From Caballeronia humi (GTDB lineage: Bacteria; Pseudomonadota; Gammaproteobacteria; Burkholderiales; Burkholderiaceae): a stretch of 64,000 nt of DNA. The translations under genes and the position numbers were made by a program. The notes beneath the pieces are model-generated. The model did not search any database. It was not told where the DNA came from and saw only the letters and a list, made by a program, of their open reading frames with translations. Shown here in pieces: positions 43,246 to 53,693 of the stretch; positions within the stretch are counted from its first letter, which is position 1, and every line of letters starts with the position of its first letter. The stretch is taken from NCBI RefSeq assembly GCF_001544475.1, contig NZ_FCNW02000005.1, positions 124,001-188,000 on the forward strand, given 5' to 3'.

Positions 43246-44901
43246 ATGTTTCCTCCCGCGCAATGGCTCAGGCTCTATCGGCCGCAGTGGCTCGCGCGCG
43301 ATGCCGTCGCGGGCGTGACGCTCGCCGCCTACGGCATTCCGGTTTCGCTCGCGTACGCCTCGCTCGCCGGGCTGCCGCCGCAATACGGCGTCTACTGCTA
43401 TCTGGTCGGCGGGCCGTTCTATGCGCTATTCGGATCGTCGCGACAACTCGCGATTGGGCCAACTTCCGCGATCTCCTTGCTCGTCGGTGTCTCGGTCGCG
43501 GGCATGGCCGCGGGCGATCCCGGACGCTGGGCGTCGATCGCGGCGCTAACCGCCGTGATCATGGCGGGCATGTGCGTCCTCGCGTGGCTCTTGCGCCTGA
43601 GTTCGCTCGTCAACTTCATCAGCGAAACGATCTTGCTCGGCTTCAAGGCCGGCGCTGCGTTGACCATCGCCCTGACCCAGTTGCCGAAGCTATTCGGGGT
43701 GAAGGGCGGCGGCGACCACTTTTTCGAGCGCATCGCCACGCTCGCCGGGCAGCTCCCCGCGACCAACCTCGCGGTGTTTGCGTTCGGCATGGTGGCGCTA
43801 GCCGTGTTGCTGCTCGGAGAGAAGTTTTTGCCAGGACGTCCCGTTGCGCTGCTCGTCGTGGTGGTGTCGATTGTCGTGCTGTCGGTTACGTCGTTGCGCT
43901 CGCTTGGGTTCAGCGTGGTCGGCGCGTTGCCGCAGGGCTTGCCCGAGTTTCGGCTGCCTGGATTGCGCGCGCGCGACGTGGACGGCGTGATTCCACTGGC
44001 TTTCGCATGCCTGCTGCTTTCGTATGTCGAGAGTGTGTCAGCCGCGCGCGCGTTGGCACAGGCGCACGGCTACGAAATCGATTCGCGCCAGGAACTGCTC
44101 GGGCTGGGCGCGGCGAATCTGGCGGCGGGGCTGTTTCAGGCCTATCCGGTCGCGGGCGGCCTGTCGCAGTCGTCGGTCAACGACAAGGCAGGCGCGAAGT
44201 CACCGCTTGCGCTGATATTCGCGTCGGTTGCCATAGGCTTGTGCCTGATGTTCCTTACCGGACTGCTGGCGAATCTGCCGAACGTCGTTCTCGCGGCGAT
44301 CGTGCTGGTTGCCGTCAAGGGCTTGATCGACGTCGGCGAAATGCGTCACGTTTGGCGCGTCAGCCGTTTCGAGTTCAGCGTATCGATGGTCGCCTTCGCG
44401 GCCGTGCTTCTGCTCGGGATTCTCAAGGGCGTCATCGTTGCCGTGCTGGTTTCGATGCTGCTGCTGATCCGGCGCGCCGCGCGCCCGCATGTTGCCGTGC
44501 TCGGCCGCATTCCAGGGACGCGCATCTTCTCGGACATCGAGCGCCATCCGGAGAACGAGCCTGTCGCGGGCGTGCTGGCGTTTCGCGTCGAGGCGTCGCT
44601 GCTCTATTTCAACGTCGAGCATGTGAGAGCTGTGGTTCGACAGAGAGTTTGCTCGACGGAAGTGACGCTCAGGCTGGTGATCTTCGATCTGTCCACGACG
44701 CCCATCGTCGATCTTGCAGGCGCGCGCATGCTGGCTGCCGTGCACGCGGAGTTGCATGCCGCGGGCGTCGACATGCGAATCGTGTCGGCGCATGCTGAAG
44801 TGAGGGACATGCTGCGCGCTGAAGGTCTCGAAGAACGCGTCGGGCAGATCGGGCGACGTGCCTCGGTGGCCGACGTGATCGAGAGCATGCAGGGCGCCTG
44901 A
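43246..44901 (+). CDS. SulP-family anion transporter with STAS domain
   Basis: This 551-residue protein has the SulP membrane domain: VAGVTLAAYGIPVSLAYASL, YGVYCYLVGGPFYALFGSSR, and QLAIGPTSAISLLVG. About 11-12 hydrophobic segments are visible. A C-terminal STAS domain follows (LRLVIFDLSTTPIVDLAGAR, MLAAVHAELHAAGVDMRIV). SulP proteins carry sulfate, bicarbonate or dicarboxylates; the substrate cannot be told. The start at 43246 lacks a strong ribosome-binding site (CCGGGGCAAGCG). It may be co-transcribed with the secreted unknown 100 bases downstream. Confidence 0.92.
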   Translation: MFPPAQWLRLYRPQWLARDAVAGVTLAAYGIPVSLAYASLAGLPPQYGVYCYLVGGPFYALFGSSRQLAIGPTSAISLLVGVSVAGMAAGDPGRWASIAALTAVIMAGMCVLAWLLRLSSLVNFISETILLGFKAGAALTIALTQLPKLFGVKGGGDHFFERIATLAGQLPATNLAVFAFGMVALAVLLLGEKFLPGRPVALLVVVVSIVVLSVTSLRSLGFSVVGALPQGLPEFRLPGLRARDVDGVIPLAFACLLLSYVESVSAARALAQAHGYEIDSRQELLGLGAANLAAGLFQAYPVAGGLSQSSVNDKAGAKSPLALIFASVAIGLCLMFLTGLLANLPNVVLAAIVLVAVKGLIDVGEMRHVWRVSRFEFSVSMVAFAAVLLLGILKGVIVAVLVSMLLLIRRAARPHVAVLGRIPGTRIFSDIERHPENEPVAGVLAFRVEASLLYFNVEHVRAVVRQRVCSTEVTLRLVIFDLSTTPIVDLAGARMLAAVHAELHAAGVDMRIVSAHAEVRDMLRAEGLEERVGQIGRRASVADVIESMQGA

Positions 44902-45000
44902 CCTGGATGGATGATCCGTCGTGGTTCGGCCGAGAGCCCAACGGCCATGAGCAGCCCGACCACCTGCTTAAATACATTCTCCAACAGGCGTGGAGGAGCC

Positions 45001-45936
45001 ATGAAAGCCATCGTCGCCTGCGTGGCGGCATGCCTTGGCGAACTGGCCGGCGCATCGCTCGCCGACGCCGCAATCCGCTATGCGCAAGACCTGCGGCCCA
45101 GCGGTTCGATCTTGCTTGAAATGTCGTCGTCCGCGTTGCTGGTTCCGCAACGATCTGTCTATGACGAGATGCTGATGGAGAACGGTATCGAGCCGGGGTC
45201 GAGCAAGGCGAAGTTGATCGTCGCGTGGGTCGAGCGGATCCATCACGACCCGACGATCACAAGCAACATGCAGCAGGCGAGGGCGCTTTTCCTCGGCGCG
45301 CAGTCGCGCTCCGACCTCGTCGCGGACGGGCTCGCGCGTCTTGCGCCGCCGCGACGCCTGCAATACGTCACGCTGATCACGAGGTTCCTCGACACACTCG
45401 TCCCGACCGACTGCTTCGGGTTGAACGATATGAGCGAGGTCGTGAACCACGTAAGCCTTGGCGAGATGTCGGAACCGGACATCGACGAATACTTCCGGAT
45501 GCTGCTCGACGCCATTCGCGCATCCGCATCGAATGCGCCTCTCGACATACCCACGCCGCAGCAATCCGCCGATGCGCAAACGAGCCTGAAAAACGCGTTG
45601 TTGATCGAGCTGGACAACACGGAGGCGAACGTCGTGCGTTACGAGGCGTATATGGCGAACCCGAGGAATGCCACGCCGGACAACGCATGCTGGGCAATCA
45701 GAGTAACGATGCACGCGATCCTTGCGATGCCGGAACCTTATCGTGACGTCGTGCTGCGCAACACGGTCAGTCCGCGCAATCGCCGGGTAACGCCCGATAC
45801 GCGCGGGTTTCCGATGAAAGAAAGCGTTCCGGCATTGCCGCAGACGCGAATCCGGAATGCGCATGCCGGAGCATGCTTGCAATCGGCGCGCTTTAACATA
45901 AGCTTGCTTGAGGGAAGGACTTGTACCGTGTTCTGA
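45001..45936 (+). CDS. Secreted or exported protein of unknown function
   Basis: ATG 45001 has a strong GGAGGAGCC ribosome-binding site; 311 residues. The N-terminus (MKAIVACVAACLGELAGASLADAA) may be a signal peptide. The rest is largely helical and acidic, with LVAWVERIHHDPTIT-like and RFLDTLVPTDCFGLND segments. No family is recognised. The C-terminus reaches 45936 without a clear domain boundary. It lies between the SulP transporter and glycogen phosphorylase in the same direction. Confidence 0.65.
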   Translation: MKAIVACVAACLGELAGASLADAAIRYAQDLRPSGSILLEMSSSALLVPQRSVYDEMLMENGIEPGSSKAKLIVAWVERIHHDPTITSNMQQARALFLGAQSRSDLVADGLARLAPPRRLQYVTLITRFLDTLVPTDCFGLNDMSEVVNHVSLGEMSEPDIDEYFRMLLDAIRASASNAPLDIPTPQQSADAQTSLKNALLIELDNTEANVVRYEAYMANPRNATPDNACWAIRVTMHAILAMPEPYRDVVLRNTVSPRNRRVTPDTRGFPMKESVPALPQTRIRNAHAGACLQSARFNISLLEGRTCTVF

Positions 45937-46043
45937 AGCGCATAAAAAACATCAGCTTCGAACCCATCAACCCGACGCGCGTGCATGGCGGTAATCGAGC
46001 GACGATGCTCACCCCGGCGCCCGGGTATCCCGAGGGCCCAAGC

Positions 46044-48539
46044 ATGGACGACTCCCCCACCAACGCCTCGCCTTGCTCCGATCCTGCGCGCAGTGGTCTG
46101 GATCGTGGCTCGCTGCAACGCGGCATCCTCGACAACCTCATCTGCCTGCAAGGCCGTTACCCCGGCGTCGCGACGCCGCACGACTGGTACATGGCATTCG
46201 CCTACACCGTGCGCGACCGGCTGCTCGCGCGCTGGGTGGCATCGGCGCATACCTACCTTTCGCGTGAGGTGCGGATCGCCTGCTATCTCTCGGCCGAGTT
46301 CCTGATCGGTCCGCAGCTCGGCAACAATCTCGTGAACCTCGGCCTCGAAACGGAGGCGCGCGCGGCCTTGCAGGCGCTCGATCAGGATCTCGACGCGCTG
46401 CTCGCGCTGGAAGAGGAACCCGGCCTCGGCAATGGCGGGCTGGGGCGGCTCGCCGCCTGTTACATGGACTCGCTAGCGACGCTCGAAATCCCCGCGATCG
46501 GCTACGGCATTCGATACGAATTCGGCATCTTCGACCAGGAGATTCGCGACGGCTGGCAGGTGGAAGTCACCGACAAGTGGCTGCAAAAAGGCAACGCATG
46601 GGAAATCGTGCGGCCTGACGTGAGCTTCTATGTCGGCTTCGGCGGGCACACCGAAAACGAGACCGATGAGCAGGGTCACCTGCGCGTGCGCTGGATACCG
46701 ACGCGTCAGGTCAAGGGCGTCGCGTGCGACATGCCGATGCAGGGCTATCTCGTCTCCACATGCAACACGCTGAGGCTGTGGAAGAGCGAGGCGGTCGAAT
46801 CGTTCGACCTTAAGGACTTCAACGCCGGCGACTACTATCAGGCCGTGCAGGAGAAGGTGATCTCCGAAACGCTATCCAAGGTGCTGTATCCGAATGACGA
46901 GCCGGAAGCCGGAAAGCGCCTGCGTCTCGCGCAACAGTACTTCTTCGTTTCCTGTTCGTTGCAGGACATGCTGCGGCTGCTCAAGCTGAAGGGCAAGCCG
47001 GTGAATCGCTTCGGCGAAGTCTTTGCGGCGCAGTTGAACGACACGCACCCGTCCATCGCCGTCGCGGAGCTGATGCGCCTGCTCGTCGACGAGCGGCAAC
47101 TGCCGTGGGATGAAGCGTGGGATATCACGCGATCCACGTTCGCCTATACGAACCATACGTTGTTGCCCGAAGCCCTCGAGACCTGGGGACTGCCGCTCTT
47201 TCAGAGGTTGCTGCCGCGCTTGCTCGAAATCATCTACGAGATCAATCGGCGCTTCCTGGACGAGATCCGTCAGCGCTTTCCGGGCGATGATGAGCGCGTA
47301 AAGCGAATGTCCCTCATCGACGAGGCCGGCGACAGGAAAGTGCGCATGGCGAACCTCGCGACGATCGGCAGCCACGCAGTCAACGGTGTGGCCGCGTTGC
47401 ATTCTGAATTGTTGAAGCAGACCGTCATGCGCGATTTCGCGGACGTGTGGCCCGATCGGTTCTGCAACGTGACGAACGGCGTGACGCCGCGCCGCTTCAT
47501 GACGCTGAGCAATCCGGGCCTCGCCCGTCTCCTCGACGAGACGATCGGCTCAGGATGGGTCACCGATCTCACGCGACTCAAGGCCCTGGAAACGCACGCC
47601 GACGATGCGTCGTTCCAGGACCGGTGGCGCAAGGTCAAGCAGTCGAACAAGGAGGCGCTGGCGCGGCTGATTCAGGAGAGAACAGATATCGTCGTCGATC
47701 CAGCGGCATTGTTCGATATTCAGGTCAAGCGCATTCACGAGTACAAGCGACAGCATCTGAACGCGCTTTACATCATCGGTCTGTATCAGCGTCTGCGGCG
47801 TGATCCCCGGCTTGCTGTCGCGCCGCGCTGCTTCGTGTTCGGTGGAAAGGCGGCGCCGGGTTATGCGATGGCGAAGCTCATCATCCGGCTGATCACGGGC
47901 ATGGCCGAAGTCGTGAACAACGATCCGCAGATCGGCGGGCGGCTGAAGGTGGTGTTCTTCCCGGACTTCAACGTGAAGAACGCGCACAGCGTCTATCCCG
48001 CTGCGGACCTGTCCGAGCAGATCTCGACGGCGGGCAAGGAGGCATCGGGTACGGGCAACATGAAGTTCATGATGAACGGCGCGCTGACGATCGGAACACT
48101 CGATGGAGCGAACGTCGAGATCCGCGAGGAAGTGGGCGCGGAGAACTTCTTCCTGTTCGGACTGTCGGCCGCGCAGGTCGAGCAGGTGAAGCGCGAAGGA
48201 TATCGTCCGGCGGAGCGGGCGCAAGCGGACGACGGCTTGCGGGAAGTGCTGGACCTCATCGCCAGCGGACACTTCTCGCGCGGTGAGCCGGATGTGTTCC
48301 GTCCGCTCGTCGATAACCTGCTGCATGCCGACCCGTTCCTGGTGCTCGCCGATTACGCCGATTACGTCGCGTGCCAGGATCGCGTGAGCGCGGCCTGGCA
48401 CGACACGCGGCGATGGACGCGCATGTCGATCCTGAATACGGCGCGCTCGGGCAAGTTCTCGTCGGATCGCGCGATCAGCGAATACTGCGAGCGGATCTGG
48501 AAGACGCCCGCCGTGAGGATCACTCTAGCCCGATCTTGA
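46044..48539 (+). CDS. glgP: Glycogen/starch/alpha-glucan phosphorylase
   Basis: Start ATG 46044 (CGAGGG upstream) gives 831 residues, the normal size; ATG 46005 is an alternative. Family motifs are YLSAEFLIGPQLGNNLVNLG, EEEPGLGNGGLGRLAACYMD, AQLNDTHPSIAVAELMRLLV, QVKRIHEYKRQHLNAL, and the PLP-binding EASGTGNMKFMMNGALTIGT with Lys674. The enzyme cleaves alpha-1,4-glucans with phosphate to glucose-1-phosphate. A VIT-like membrane protein follows 23 bases later. No other glycogen genes are nearby. Confidence 0.97.
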   Translation: MDDSPTNASPCSDPARSGLDRGSLQRGILDNLICLQGRYPGVATPHDWYMAFAYTVRDRLLARWVASAHTYLSREVRIACYLSAEFLIGPQLGNNLVNLGLETEARAALQALDQDLDALLALEEEPGLGNGGLGRLAACYMDSLATLEIPAIGYGIRYEFGIFDQEIRDGWQVEVTDKWLQKGNAWEIVRPDVSFYVGFGGHTENETDEQGHLRVRWIPTRQVKGVACDMPMQGYLVSTCNTLRLWKSEAVESFDLKDFNAGDYYQAVQEKVISETLSKVLYPNDEPEAGKRLRLAQQYFFVSCSLQDMLRLLKLKGKPVNRFGEVFAAQLNDTHPSIAVAELMRLLVDERQLPWDEAWDITRSTFAYTNHTLLPEALETWGLPLFQRLLPRLLEIIYEINRRFLDEIRQRFPGDDERVKRMSLIDEAGDRKVRMANLATIGSHAVNGVAALHSELLKQTVMRDFADVWPDRFCNVTNGVTPRRFMTLSNPGLARLLDETIGSGWVTDLTRLKALETHADDASFQDRWRKVKQSNKEALARLIQERTDIVVDPAALFDIQVKRIHEYKRQHLNALYIIGLYQRLRRDPRLAVAPRCFVFGGKAAPGYAMAKLIIRLITGMAEVVNNDPQIGGRLKVVFFPDFNVKNAHSVYPAADLSEQISTAGKEASGTGNMKFMMNGALTIGTLDGANVEIREEVGAENFFLFGLSAAQVEQVKREGYRPAERAQADDGLREVLDLIASGHFSRGEPDVFRPLVDNLLHADPFLVLADYADYVACQDRVSAAWHDTRRWTRMSILNTARSGKFSSDRAISEYCERIWKTPAVRITLARS

Positions 48540-48562
48540 GTGCGAATTTGGGGTATCGAGCG

Positions 48563-49243
48563 ATGTTCGTGAGCAAGTCACCACGCGTGGACGAGGCCGA
48601 AACACGAGAGCCCGTGCTCGATACGGTCGATCGGGTCTCGGAGTTGTGCTTCGGCTTGTTCATGGCGTTGACGTTCGTCGGTACGGTTTCGGCGACGACG
48701 AGCGGTGATGATGCCGGCAGGAAGATGCTCTACACGGCACTGGGATGCAATCTCGCGTGGGGTCTCGCAGACGCCGTGATGTACCTGATTCGAACGCTGA
48801 CGAATCGCGGAAGGCGGCTCTCGCTCGCGCTCGCCGTCAGGAACGAGCCCGATTCCGCTGCCGGCGTGCGCGCGCTGCGCGACGCCTTGCCCAAGTCCCT
48901 GAGACTGCTCGTCACCGATGCCGAGCTCGAACCCGTCCGCAGACGCCTGGCCGAAGCTGAGGGCTTACCCGATAGACCCCGCTTCGTCCGTGACGACTTC
49001 GTCGCGGCGGCCGGAATCTTCACGATCATCGTACTTTCGACATTTCCTGTTGCGGTGCCGTTTGTCGTCATCGGGCACGTTCCCACCGCCTTGCTCGTTT
49101 CGCGCGTTCTTACGCTTGCGATGCTGTTCGGCTGTGGCCTCGCGCTCGGAAGCTATGCCGGCTGGGGTGGCTGGAGGGCGGGCTTCGCGATGGTCGTGCT
49201 GGGAGTCCTCCTGACGATGGCCATTATTGTGCTGGGCGGTTGA
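48563..49243 (+). CDS. VIT1/CCC1-like membrane protein
   Basis: ATG 48563 gives 226 residues with five hydrophobic segments. The N-terminus (VLDTVDRVSELCFGLFMALT, then FVGTVSATT) is typical of the VIT family. The soluble loop between segments two and three (LPKSLRLLVTDAELEPVRRR) is also a family feature. VIT1/CCC1 proteins export iron or manganese; bacterial members of this subtype are poorly studied. It lies 23 bases after glgP and converges with tauC. Confidence 0.75.
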   Translation: MFVSKSPRVDEAETREPVLDTVDRVSELCFGLFMALTFVGTVSATTSGDDAGRKMLYTALGCNLAWGLADAVMYLIRTLTNRGRRLSLALAVRNEPDSAAGVRALRDALPKSLRLLVTDAELEPVRRRLAEAEGLPDRPRFVRDDFVAAAGIFTIIVLSTFPVAVPFVVIGHVPTALLVSRVLTLAMLFGCGLALGSYAGWGGWRAGFAMVVLGVLLTMAIIVLGG

Positions 49244-49269
49244 TCGGCGTGTGAAGCGGCAATCAGCCG

Positions 49270-50139
49270 TCATCGCCCCTTCCACGGCACCAGTCGACGC
49301 TCCAGCACCCGCATGCCAAAGTCGAAGACCCACGCGATCAACCCGATCAGCACGATCCCCATCACCACGACGTCCGTGCGCAGGAAGCTCGACGCATTGA
49401 GCACCATCTGCCCGAGTCCCGCGGTCGCGGCGACCATCTCCGCCGCGACGAGCGTCGTCCAGCCGAAGCCGACCGCGATGCGCAATCCGGTCAGAATCTC
49501 GGGCAGCGCGGCGGGCAGCACCACGTGCCAGACCACTTGCCGGAAGTTCGCGCCGAGCGACCACGCGGCATTCACCTGCTCGGCGGTCGCGCTCTTTGCG
49601 CCAGCCCGCGCGGCCATCGCGATCGGCGCAAAGCAGGCAAGCCAGATCACGACGATCTTCGCGGTTTCGTCGATGCCGAACCAGATCACGACGAGCGGCA
49701 GGTAAGCCAGCGGCGGCAGCGGCCGATAGAACTCGAGCGGCGGATCGAGCACGCCGCGCGCGATCCGGCTCACGCCCATCAGGATGCCGATGGGCACCGC
49801 CGTCACGACGGCGAGAGCAAACGCACCGAACACGCGAAGCGCGCTCCAGAGCAGATGCTCGGACAGCGGCAGGCCGCCCTGAAGGCGCCCGTGCACGGCA
49901 TCGACGAAGGCGCGCCACACGGCTTCCGGCGAGGGCAGAAAGAGCGGCGGCAGCCAGTGGAAATGCGTCGCGGCCCACCAGAGCGCCGCGAGCGCCACGA
50001 CGCATGCGATGCTCGGCACGGCCGTCGGACCGGCGCCCGGCATGCCGCGATAGCGCCTGCCGCGTCTCGGGCGGCCAGCGCGAGAATGAGTGGTCGTCGC
50101 TGCATGCGGCAGCGGCGCGTCCTGAACGGATTGCGTCAC
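49270..50139 (-). CDS. tauC: Taurine-type ABC transporter permease TauC
   Basis: GTG 50139, GGAGGC upstream and overlapping the tauB stop (GTGA), gives 289 residues. Six hydrophobic segments surround the permease EAA-like loop ([20 protein letters not shown], then [17 protein letters not shown]). [22 protein letters not shown] [20 protein letters not shown] is typical of nitrate/sulfonate/taurine permeases. With tauA and tauB it forms a three-gene importer that feeds organosulfonate sulfur. No tauD dioxygenase is adjacent. Confidence 0.93.
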   Translation of the reverse strand: MTQSVQDAPLPHAATTTHSRAGRPRRGRRYRGMPGAGPTAVPSIACVVALAALWWAATHFHWLPPLFLPSPEAVWRAFVDAVHGRLQGGLPLSEHLLWSALRVFGAFALAVVTAVPIGILMGVSRIARGVLDPPLEFYRPLPPLAYLPLVVIWFGIDETAKIVVIWLACFAPIAMAARAGAKSATAEQVNAAWSLGANFRQVVWHVVLPAALPEILTGLRIAVGFGWTTLVAAEMVAATAGLGQMVLNASSFLRTDVVVMGIVLIGLIAWVFDFGMRVLERRLVPWKGR

Positions 50140-50915
50140 ACGGCCTCCGTTACGGGACGATGCAGACGGCGCGTCAGACGCTCGCGCCATTCGATGAACG
50201 CCGGTGACGACTTCACCGCGCGCGCATCGCGATCACGCACGTATTCGCGCGAGAACGGCAGTTCGTGCACCTCTTCGATACGGCCCGGACCCGGCGTCAT
50301 CAAAACGAGCCGCGTCGCCAGAAAGAGCGCTTCTTCGACGCTGTGCGTGATGAAGAACACCGTCTTGCCCGTGCGCGCCCAGACATCGAGCACGAGTTCC
50401 TGCACGTTTTCGCGCGTGAGGGCGTCGAGCGCGCCCATCGGTTCGTCCATCAGCAGCACTTCGGGATCGCTCGCGAGCGCCCGCGCGATCCCCACGCGCT
50501 GCTGCATCCCGCCCGACAACGCATACACCTTCGCGTGCTCGTGCTGCGCGAGGCCGACGAGCGCGAGCGTGCGACGCGCGATCTCGTGGCGCTTCGCCCG
50601 GCTGACGCCGCGAAAGCGCAAACCGAGCGCGACGTTGTCTAGCACGTCGAGCCACGGCATCAGCGCGTGCTTCTGGAACACCACGCCACGCTCCGCGCCC
50701 GGCCCGACGATCGGCTCGCCGTTGAGCGATGCAGCGCCCTCGGTCGGTTCGAGAAAGCCGGCGAGGCAGTTGAGAAGCGTGGTTTTTCCGCATCCCGACG
50801 CACCGAGCGCGACGACAAACTCGCCGCTGCCGATCTGCAGATCGACACCTTCGAGCGCGGGCGTGCTCGCGCCTTCGTAGGTCACGCCGAGATTGCGGAT
50901 GGACAGCGACGTCAT
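50136..50915 (-). CDS. tauB: Taurine-type ABC transporter ATPase TauB
   Basis: ATG 50915 overlaps the tauA stop; 259 residues. Walker A is GASGCGKTT, the signature is [15 protein letters not shown], and Walker [13 protein letters not shown], followed by the [20 protein letters not shown] switch region. These fit the TauB/SsuB subfamily. It drives uptake through TauC of substrate delivered by TauA. The whole operon is translationally coupled. Confidence 0.95.
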   Translation of the reverse strand: MTSLSIRNLGVTYEGASTPALEGVDLQIGSGEFVVALGASGCGKTTLLNCLAGFLEPTEGAASLNGEPIVGPGAERGVVFQKHALMPWLDVLDNVALGLRFRGVSRAKRHEIARRTLALVGLAQHEHAKVYALSGGMQQRVGIARALASDPEVLLMDEPMGALDALTRENVQELVLDVWARTGKTVFFITHSVEEALFLATRLVLMTPGPGRIEEVHELPFSREYVRDRDARAVKSSPAFIEWRERLTRRLHRPVTEAV

Positions 50916-51949
50916 TTTGCGGCCTGCTGCGCGAAGCGCGGATCGACGCCGGTCGAATAGTCCGCGAGCACGTTCTGGATCGTGCCCTGTTGCTTGAGGA
51001 ACTGCGCGGTTGCCGTCAGCGACTTTGCAGCGCCCGATTGCTGGCCGCCGCCAAGCCAGGTCGGCGACGCCTGTTCGCGCGCCGTCGGGAACGCGTAGAG
51101 CGCGAGGCTTGCGGGAACATCCGCGGCCGCCGCGCCCGACTCCTGTGCGACCGCCTGCACCTGCTTCGAGCCGGCGGTCCAGTCGGCTTTGTGATTGCGA
51201 TATTGAGCATCGGTATCGGCGAGCACTCTCACGAAACCGGCGAGGAACGCGGGATTGTCCTGCGCGAACTTGCGCGACGCGACGATACCGTCGAAGGTTG
51301 CCTTGCCGGTGTCCTTCGCCACTTCGCCGGACGTGATCAAGACCTTGCCGTTCTGCTTGACCTTGGCGAGCACCGGGTCCCAGATGTAGGTCGCGTCGAT
51401 ATTGCCGCGCTCCCACGCCGCGGCCACTTCGGGCGGTCGCAGATTGACGATCTTCACCGACGACGGATCGACACCCGCCTGCTGCAGCGCGACGAGCGCA
51501 TGGAAATGCGATGTCGACACATACGGCACGCCGAGCGTCTTGCCCTTCAGGTCAGCGAGCTTGGTGACGCCCGAGCCGTTGCGCACAACAAGCGCTTCGG
51601 CATCGTTGATGTTGTCGAGGATCCAGAAGAGCGACAGATCGACGCCTTGCGAAAGCCCTGCTGCGATCGGACTCGACCCCGCTTCACCCACTTGTATCGA
51701 GCCCGAAGCGAGTGCGCGGATCACGTCGGCGCCGCTGCCGAGCTTGCGATAGGTGACCTTGTAGCCGGTGGCTTTCTCGACGGCGCCGCTCGCTTGTGCA
51801 TAGCGCCACGGCACCACCATGTCCTGATAGCCGATGACGACCTCGCGCGTTTCGGCCTGCGTCGCAGTGGAGGACAAGGTGAGCGCTGCCGCGACGGCAA
51901 GCGATGCACCGACGATCGGAAGGCGCAAAAGGCGAACGATGGGATTCAT
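50912..51949 (-). CDS. tauA: Taurine ABC transporter substrate-binding protein TauA
   Basis: The 345-residue protein has a signal peptide ([19 protein letters not shown]) and binding-protein features: [40 protein letters not shown], and [20 protein letters not shown]. These match TauA. It is periplasmic and captures taurine or related sulfonates. The promoter region 51950-52247 is shared with the divergent rhodanese gene. Confidence 0.94.
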   Translation of the reverse strand: MNPIVRLLRLPIVGASLAVAAALTLSSTATQAETREVVIGYQDMVVPWRYAQASGAVEKATGYKVTYRKLGSGADVIRALASGSIQVGEAGSSPIAAGLSQGVDLSLFWILDNINDAEALVVRNGSGVTKLADLKGKTLGVPYVSTSHFHALVALQQAGVDPSSVKIVNLRPPEVAAAWERGNIDATYIWDPVLAKVKQNGKVLITSGEVAKDTGKATFDGIVASRKFAQDNPAFLAGFVRVLADTDAQYRNHKADWTAGSKQVQAVAQESGAAAADVPASLALYAFPTAREQASPTWLGGGQQSGAAKSLTATAQFLKQQGTIQNVLADYSTGVDPRFAQQAAK

Positions 51950-52027
51950 GGAACGTGTGTGAGGGTCGTTGTGAAGCTTCCGACTATAGGCACTTCGCGT
52001 GCCGCGCCTTCTAACGTTTTATGCGTA

Positions 52028-52130
52028 GCAAATGACACGAACGCAGCTTTGGTTTTCATCGGGGAAACGCTCGTGCTTCGAGCGCTGGACGCGCAAAACG
52101 CCAGGCCGCTTCTATGCAAATGACATTTGC
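52028..52130. promoter_or_regulatory. Direct repeat and palindrome in the tauA/rhodanese divergent promoter
   Basis: GCAAATGACA occurs at 52028-52037 and 52116-52125. The second copy is part of a near-perfect palindrome GCAAATG-A-CATTTGC (52116-52130). Location between divergent sulfur genes suggests a regulator site. The regulator is unknown; candidates are CysB-type proteins or the XRE protein at 53690. Confidence 0.5.
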
Positions 52131-52247
52131 TTGGTTTGCCTTTGCGCTCATGTCTCGCATCATCGTCGGTGATGGCTATAGACGGTTGCGTTTCGTCAGA
52201 CGACTGTCGGAGCCATCGCTTTTGGACGAAACGAAAACGGAGACGTC

Positions 52248-52715
52248 ATGACGCACGAAGTACAAGAACGGGTGATTCATCCTGTGCTCGAAGCGGCACG
52301 AGAGGCCGCTACTGCTGCTCAGTTGCCGTACGCAGGCGGTGTATCCCCGCGCGATGCCTGGGCGCTCGTGCAGGCCGGCGACGCGGTCCTGGTCGATGTG
52401 CGCACCGCCGAGGAACGCAAGTTCGTGGGCCAGGTGCCCGATAGCTTGCATGTCGCGTGGGCCACCGGCACGAGCCTGACGCGCAACCCGCGCTTCACGC
52501 GCGAACTGGAGGCGAAAACCGGCAAGGAAACGGTCGTGCTGCTGCTGTGTCGCAGCGGCAACCGCTCGGCGGCGGCGGCCGAAGCGGCGGCGAAGGCAGG
52601 CTTCACCAGTGTGTTCAACGTGCGCGAGGGCTTCGAAGGCGAACTCGACGCGCATCAGCGGCGCGGCACGCAAAACGGCTGGCGCTATCTCGGCTTGCCC
52701 TGGGTTCAGGATTAA
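52248..52715 (+). CDS. Rhodanese-domain sulfurtransferase
   Basis: The 155-residue protein has a single rhodanese domain: DAWALVQAGDAVLVDVRTAE, then the active-site loop LLCRSGNRSAAAA with Cys101, and GFEGELDAHQRRG. It lacks a signal peptide, so it is cytoplasmic. It would carry persulfide sulfur. It precedes serine acetyltransferase and the encapsulin/desulfurase pair, which suggests handling of sulfur released from, or fed to, the compartment. Confidence 0.92.
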   Translation: MTHEVQERVIHPVLEAAREAATAAQLPYAGGVSPRDAWALVQAGDAVLVDVRTAEERKFVGQVPDSLHVAWATGTSLTRNPRFTRELEAKTGKETVVLLLCRSGNRSAAAAEAAAKAGFTSVFNVREGFEGELDAHQRRGTQNGWRYLGLPWVQD

Positions 52716-52748
52716 GCCAGCAACGTTCAAACCAAAAGGACTGACACT

Positions 52749-53693
52749 GTGGCTGTATTCGACATCGACGACATCGTCCAATCGCTTCAGACGGTCCGCC
52801 AGCAATGGCGTGAAGTGCAAAAGCGCTCGCTCGAACCGGGCGGGCGCGAGCTGCCCGCGCGCGAGGCGCTTGCCGGCATCGTCGGCGCGCTGAAAGGCGC
52901 ACTCTTTCCGATGCGGCTCGGGCCGCCCGATCTGCGGCAGGAAAGCGAGAACTTCTACGTGGGTCATGCGCTCGATTTCGCGCTGCAGGGGCTCCTTGCG
53001 CAGGCGCGGCTCGAACTGCAATTCAAGGCGCGTCATCAGCCGCGCGACGATCACGCGATCGAGACCCGCGCGAGCACGGCCGTACGCGCGTTCGCAAACA
53101 CGCTGCCGCGCATCCGCAGCCTTCTCGACACTGACATTCTCGCGGCCTATCAGGGCGATCCGGCGGCGGGCAGCGTCGACGAAGTGCTGCTGTGCTATCC
53201 CGGCATTCTCGTGATGATTCACCATCGCATCGCGCACGAGTTGTATCGGCTCGACCTGCCGCTGCTTGCGCGCATCGTCGCGGAGATCGCGCACGGCGAA
53301 ACCGGCATCGACATTCATCCGGGCGCGCGCATCGGAGGGGGATTCTTCATCGATCACGGGACGGGCGTGGTGATCGGCGAGACGACGGTCATCGGCGACC
53401 GGGTGCGCATCTATCAGGCGGTGACGCTCGGCGCCAAGCGCTTCCCGCGCGATGCGGAAGGGCATCTGGAGAAGGGGCTCGCGCGCCATCCGATCGTCGA
53501 GGATGACGTCGTCATCTATGCGGGTGCGACGATCCTCGGGCGCGTCACGCTCGGGCAGGGCGCCGTGATCGGCGGCAACGTGTGGCTCACGCACGATGTC
53601 GCGCCCGGCAGTTACATCACGCAGGCGCTGTCGCAAAGCGGCGAGGCAGGCGCGCGCGTCCATGCGCTGCAATCCGAGCAGGTCGCGCCATGA
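52749..53693 (+). CDS. Serine O-acetyltransferase (EpsC/CysE type)
   Basis: This 314-residue protein has an extended helical N-terminal domain and a left-handed beta-helix: GIDIHPGARIGGGFFIDHGT, GVVIGETTVIGDRVRIYQAV, TLGAKRF and GATILGRVTLGQGAVIGGNV. It makes O-acetylserine, the carbon skeleton for cysteine. The size matches the EpsC subtype that often neighbours family 2A encapsulins. The stop overlaps the XRE start (ATGA). Confidence 0.94.
   Translation: MAVFDIDDIVQSLQTVRQQWREVQKRSLEPGGRELPAREALAGIVGALKGALFPMRLGPPDLRQESENFYVGHALDFALQGLLAQARLELQFKARHQPRDDHAIETRASTAVRAFANTLPRIRSLLDTDILAAYQGDPAAGSVDEVLLCYPGILVMIHHRIAHELYRLDLPLLARIVAEIAHGETGIDIHPGARIGGGFFIDHGTGVVIGETTVIGDRVRIYQAVTLGAKRFPRDAEGHLEKGLARHPIVEDDVVIYAGATILGRVTLGQGAVIGGNVWLTHDVAPGSYITQALSQSGEAGARVHALQSEQVAP

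Noticed and set aside
43263..44798. 511-codon plus-strand frame overlapping the SulP gene
   Set aside because: Out-of-frame shadow. The SulP frame carries the transport and STAS motifs.
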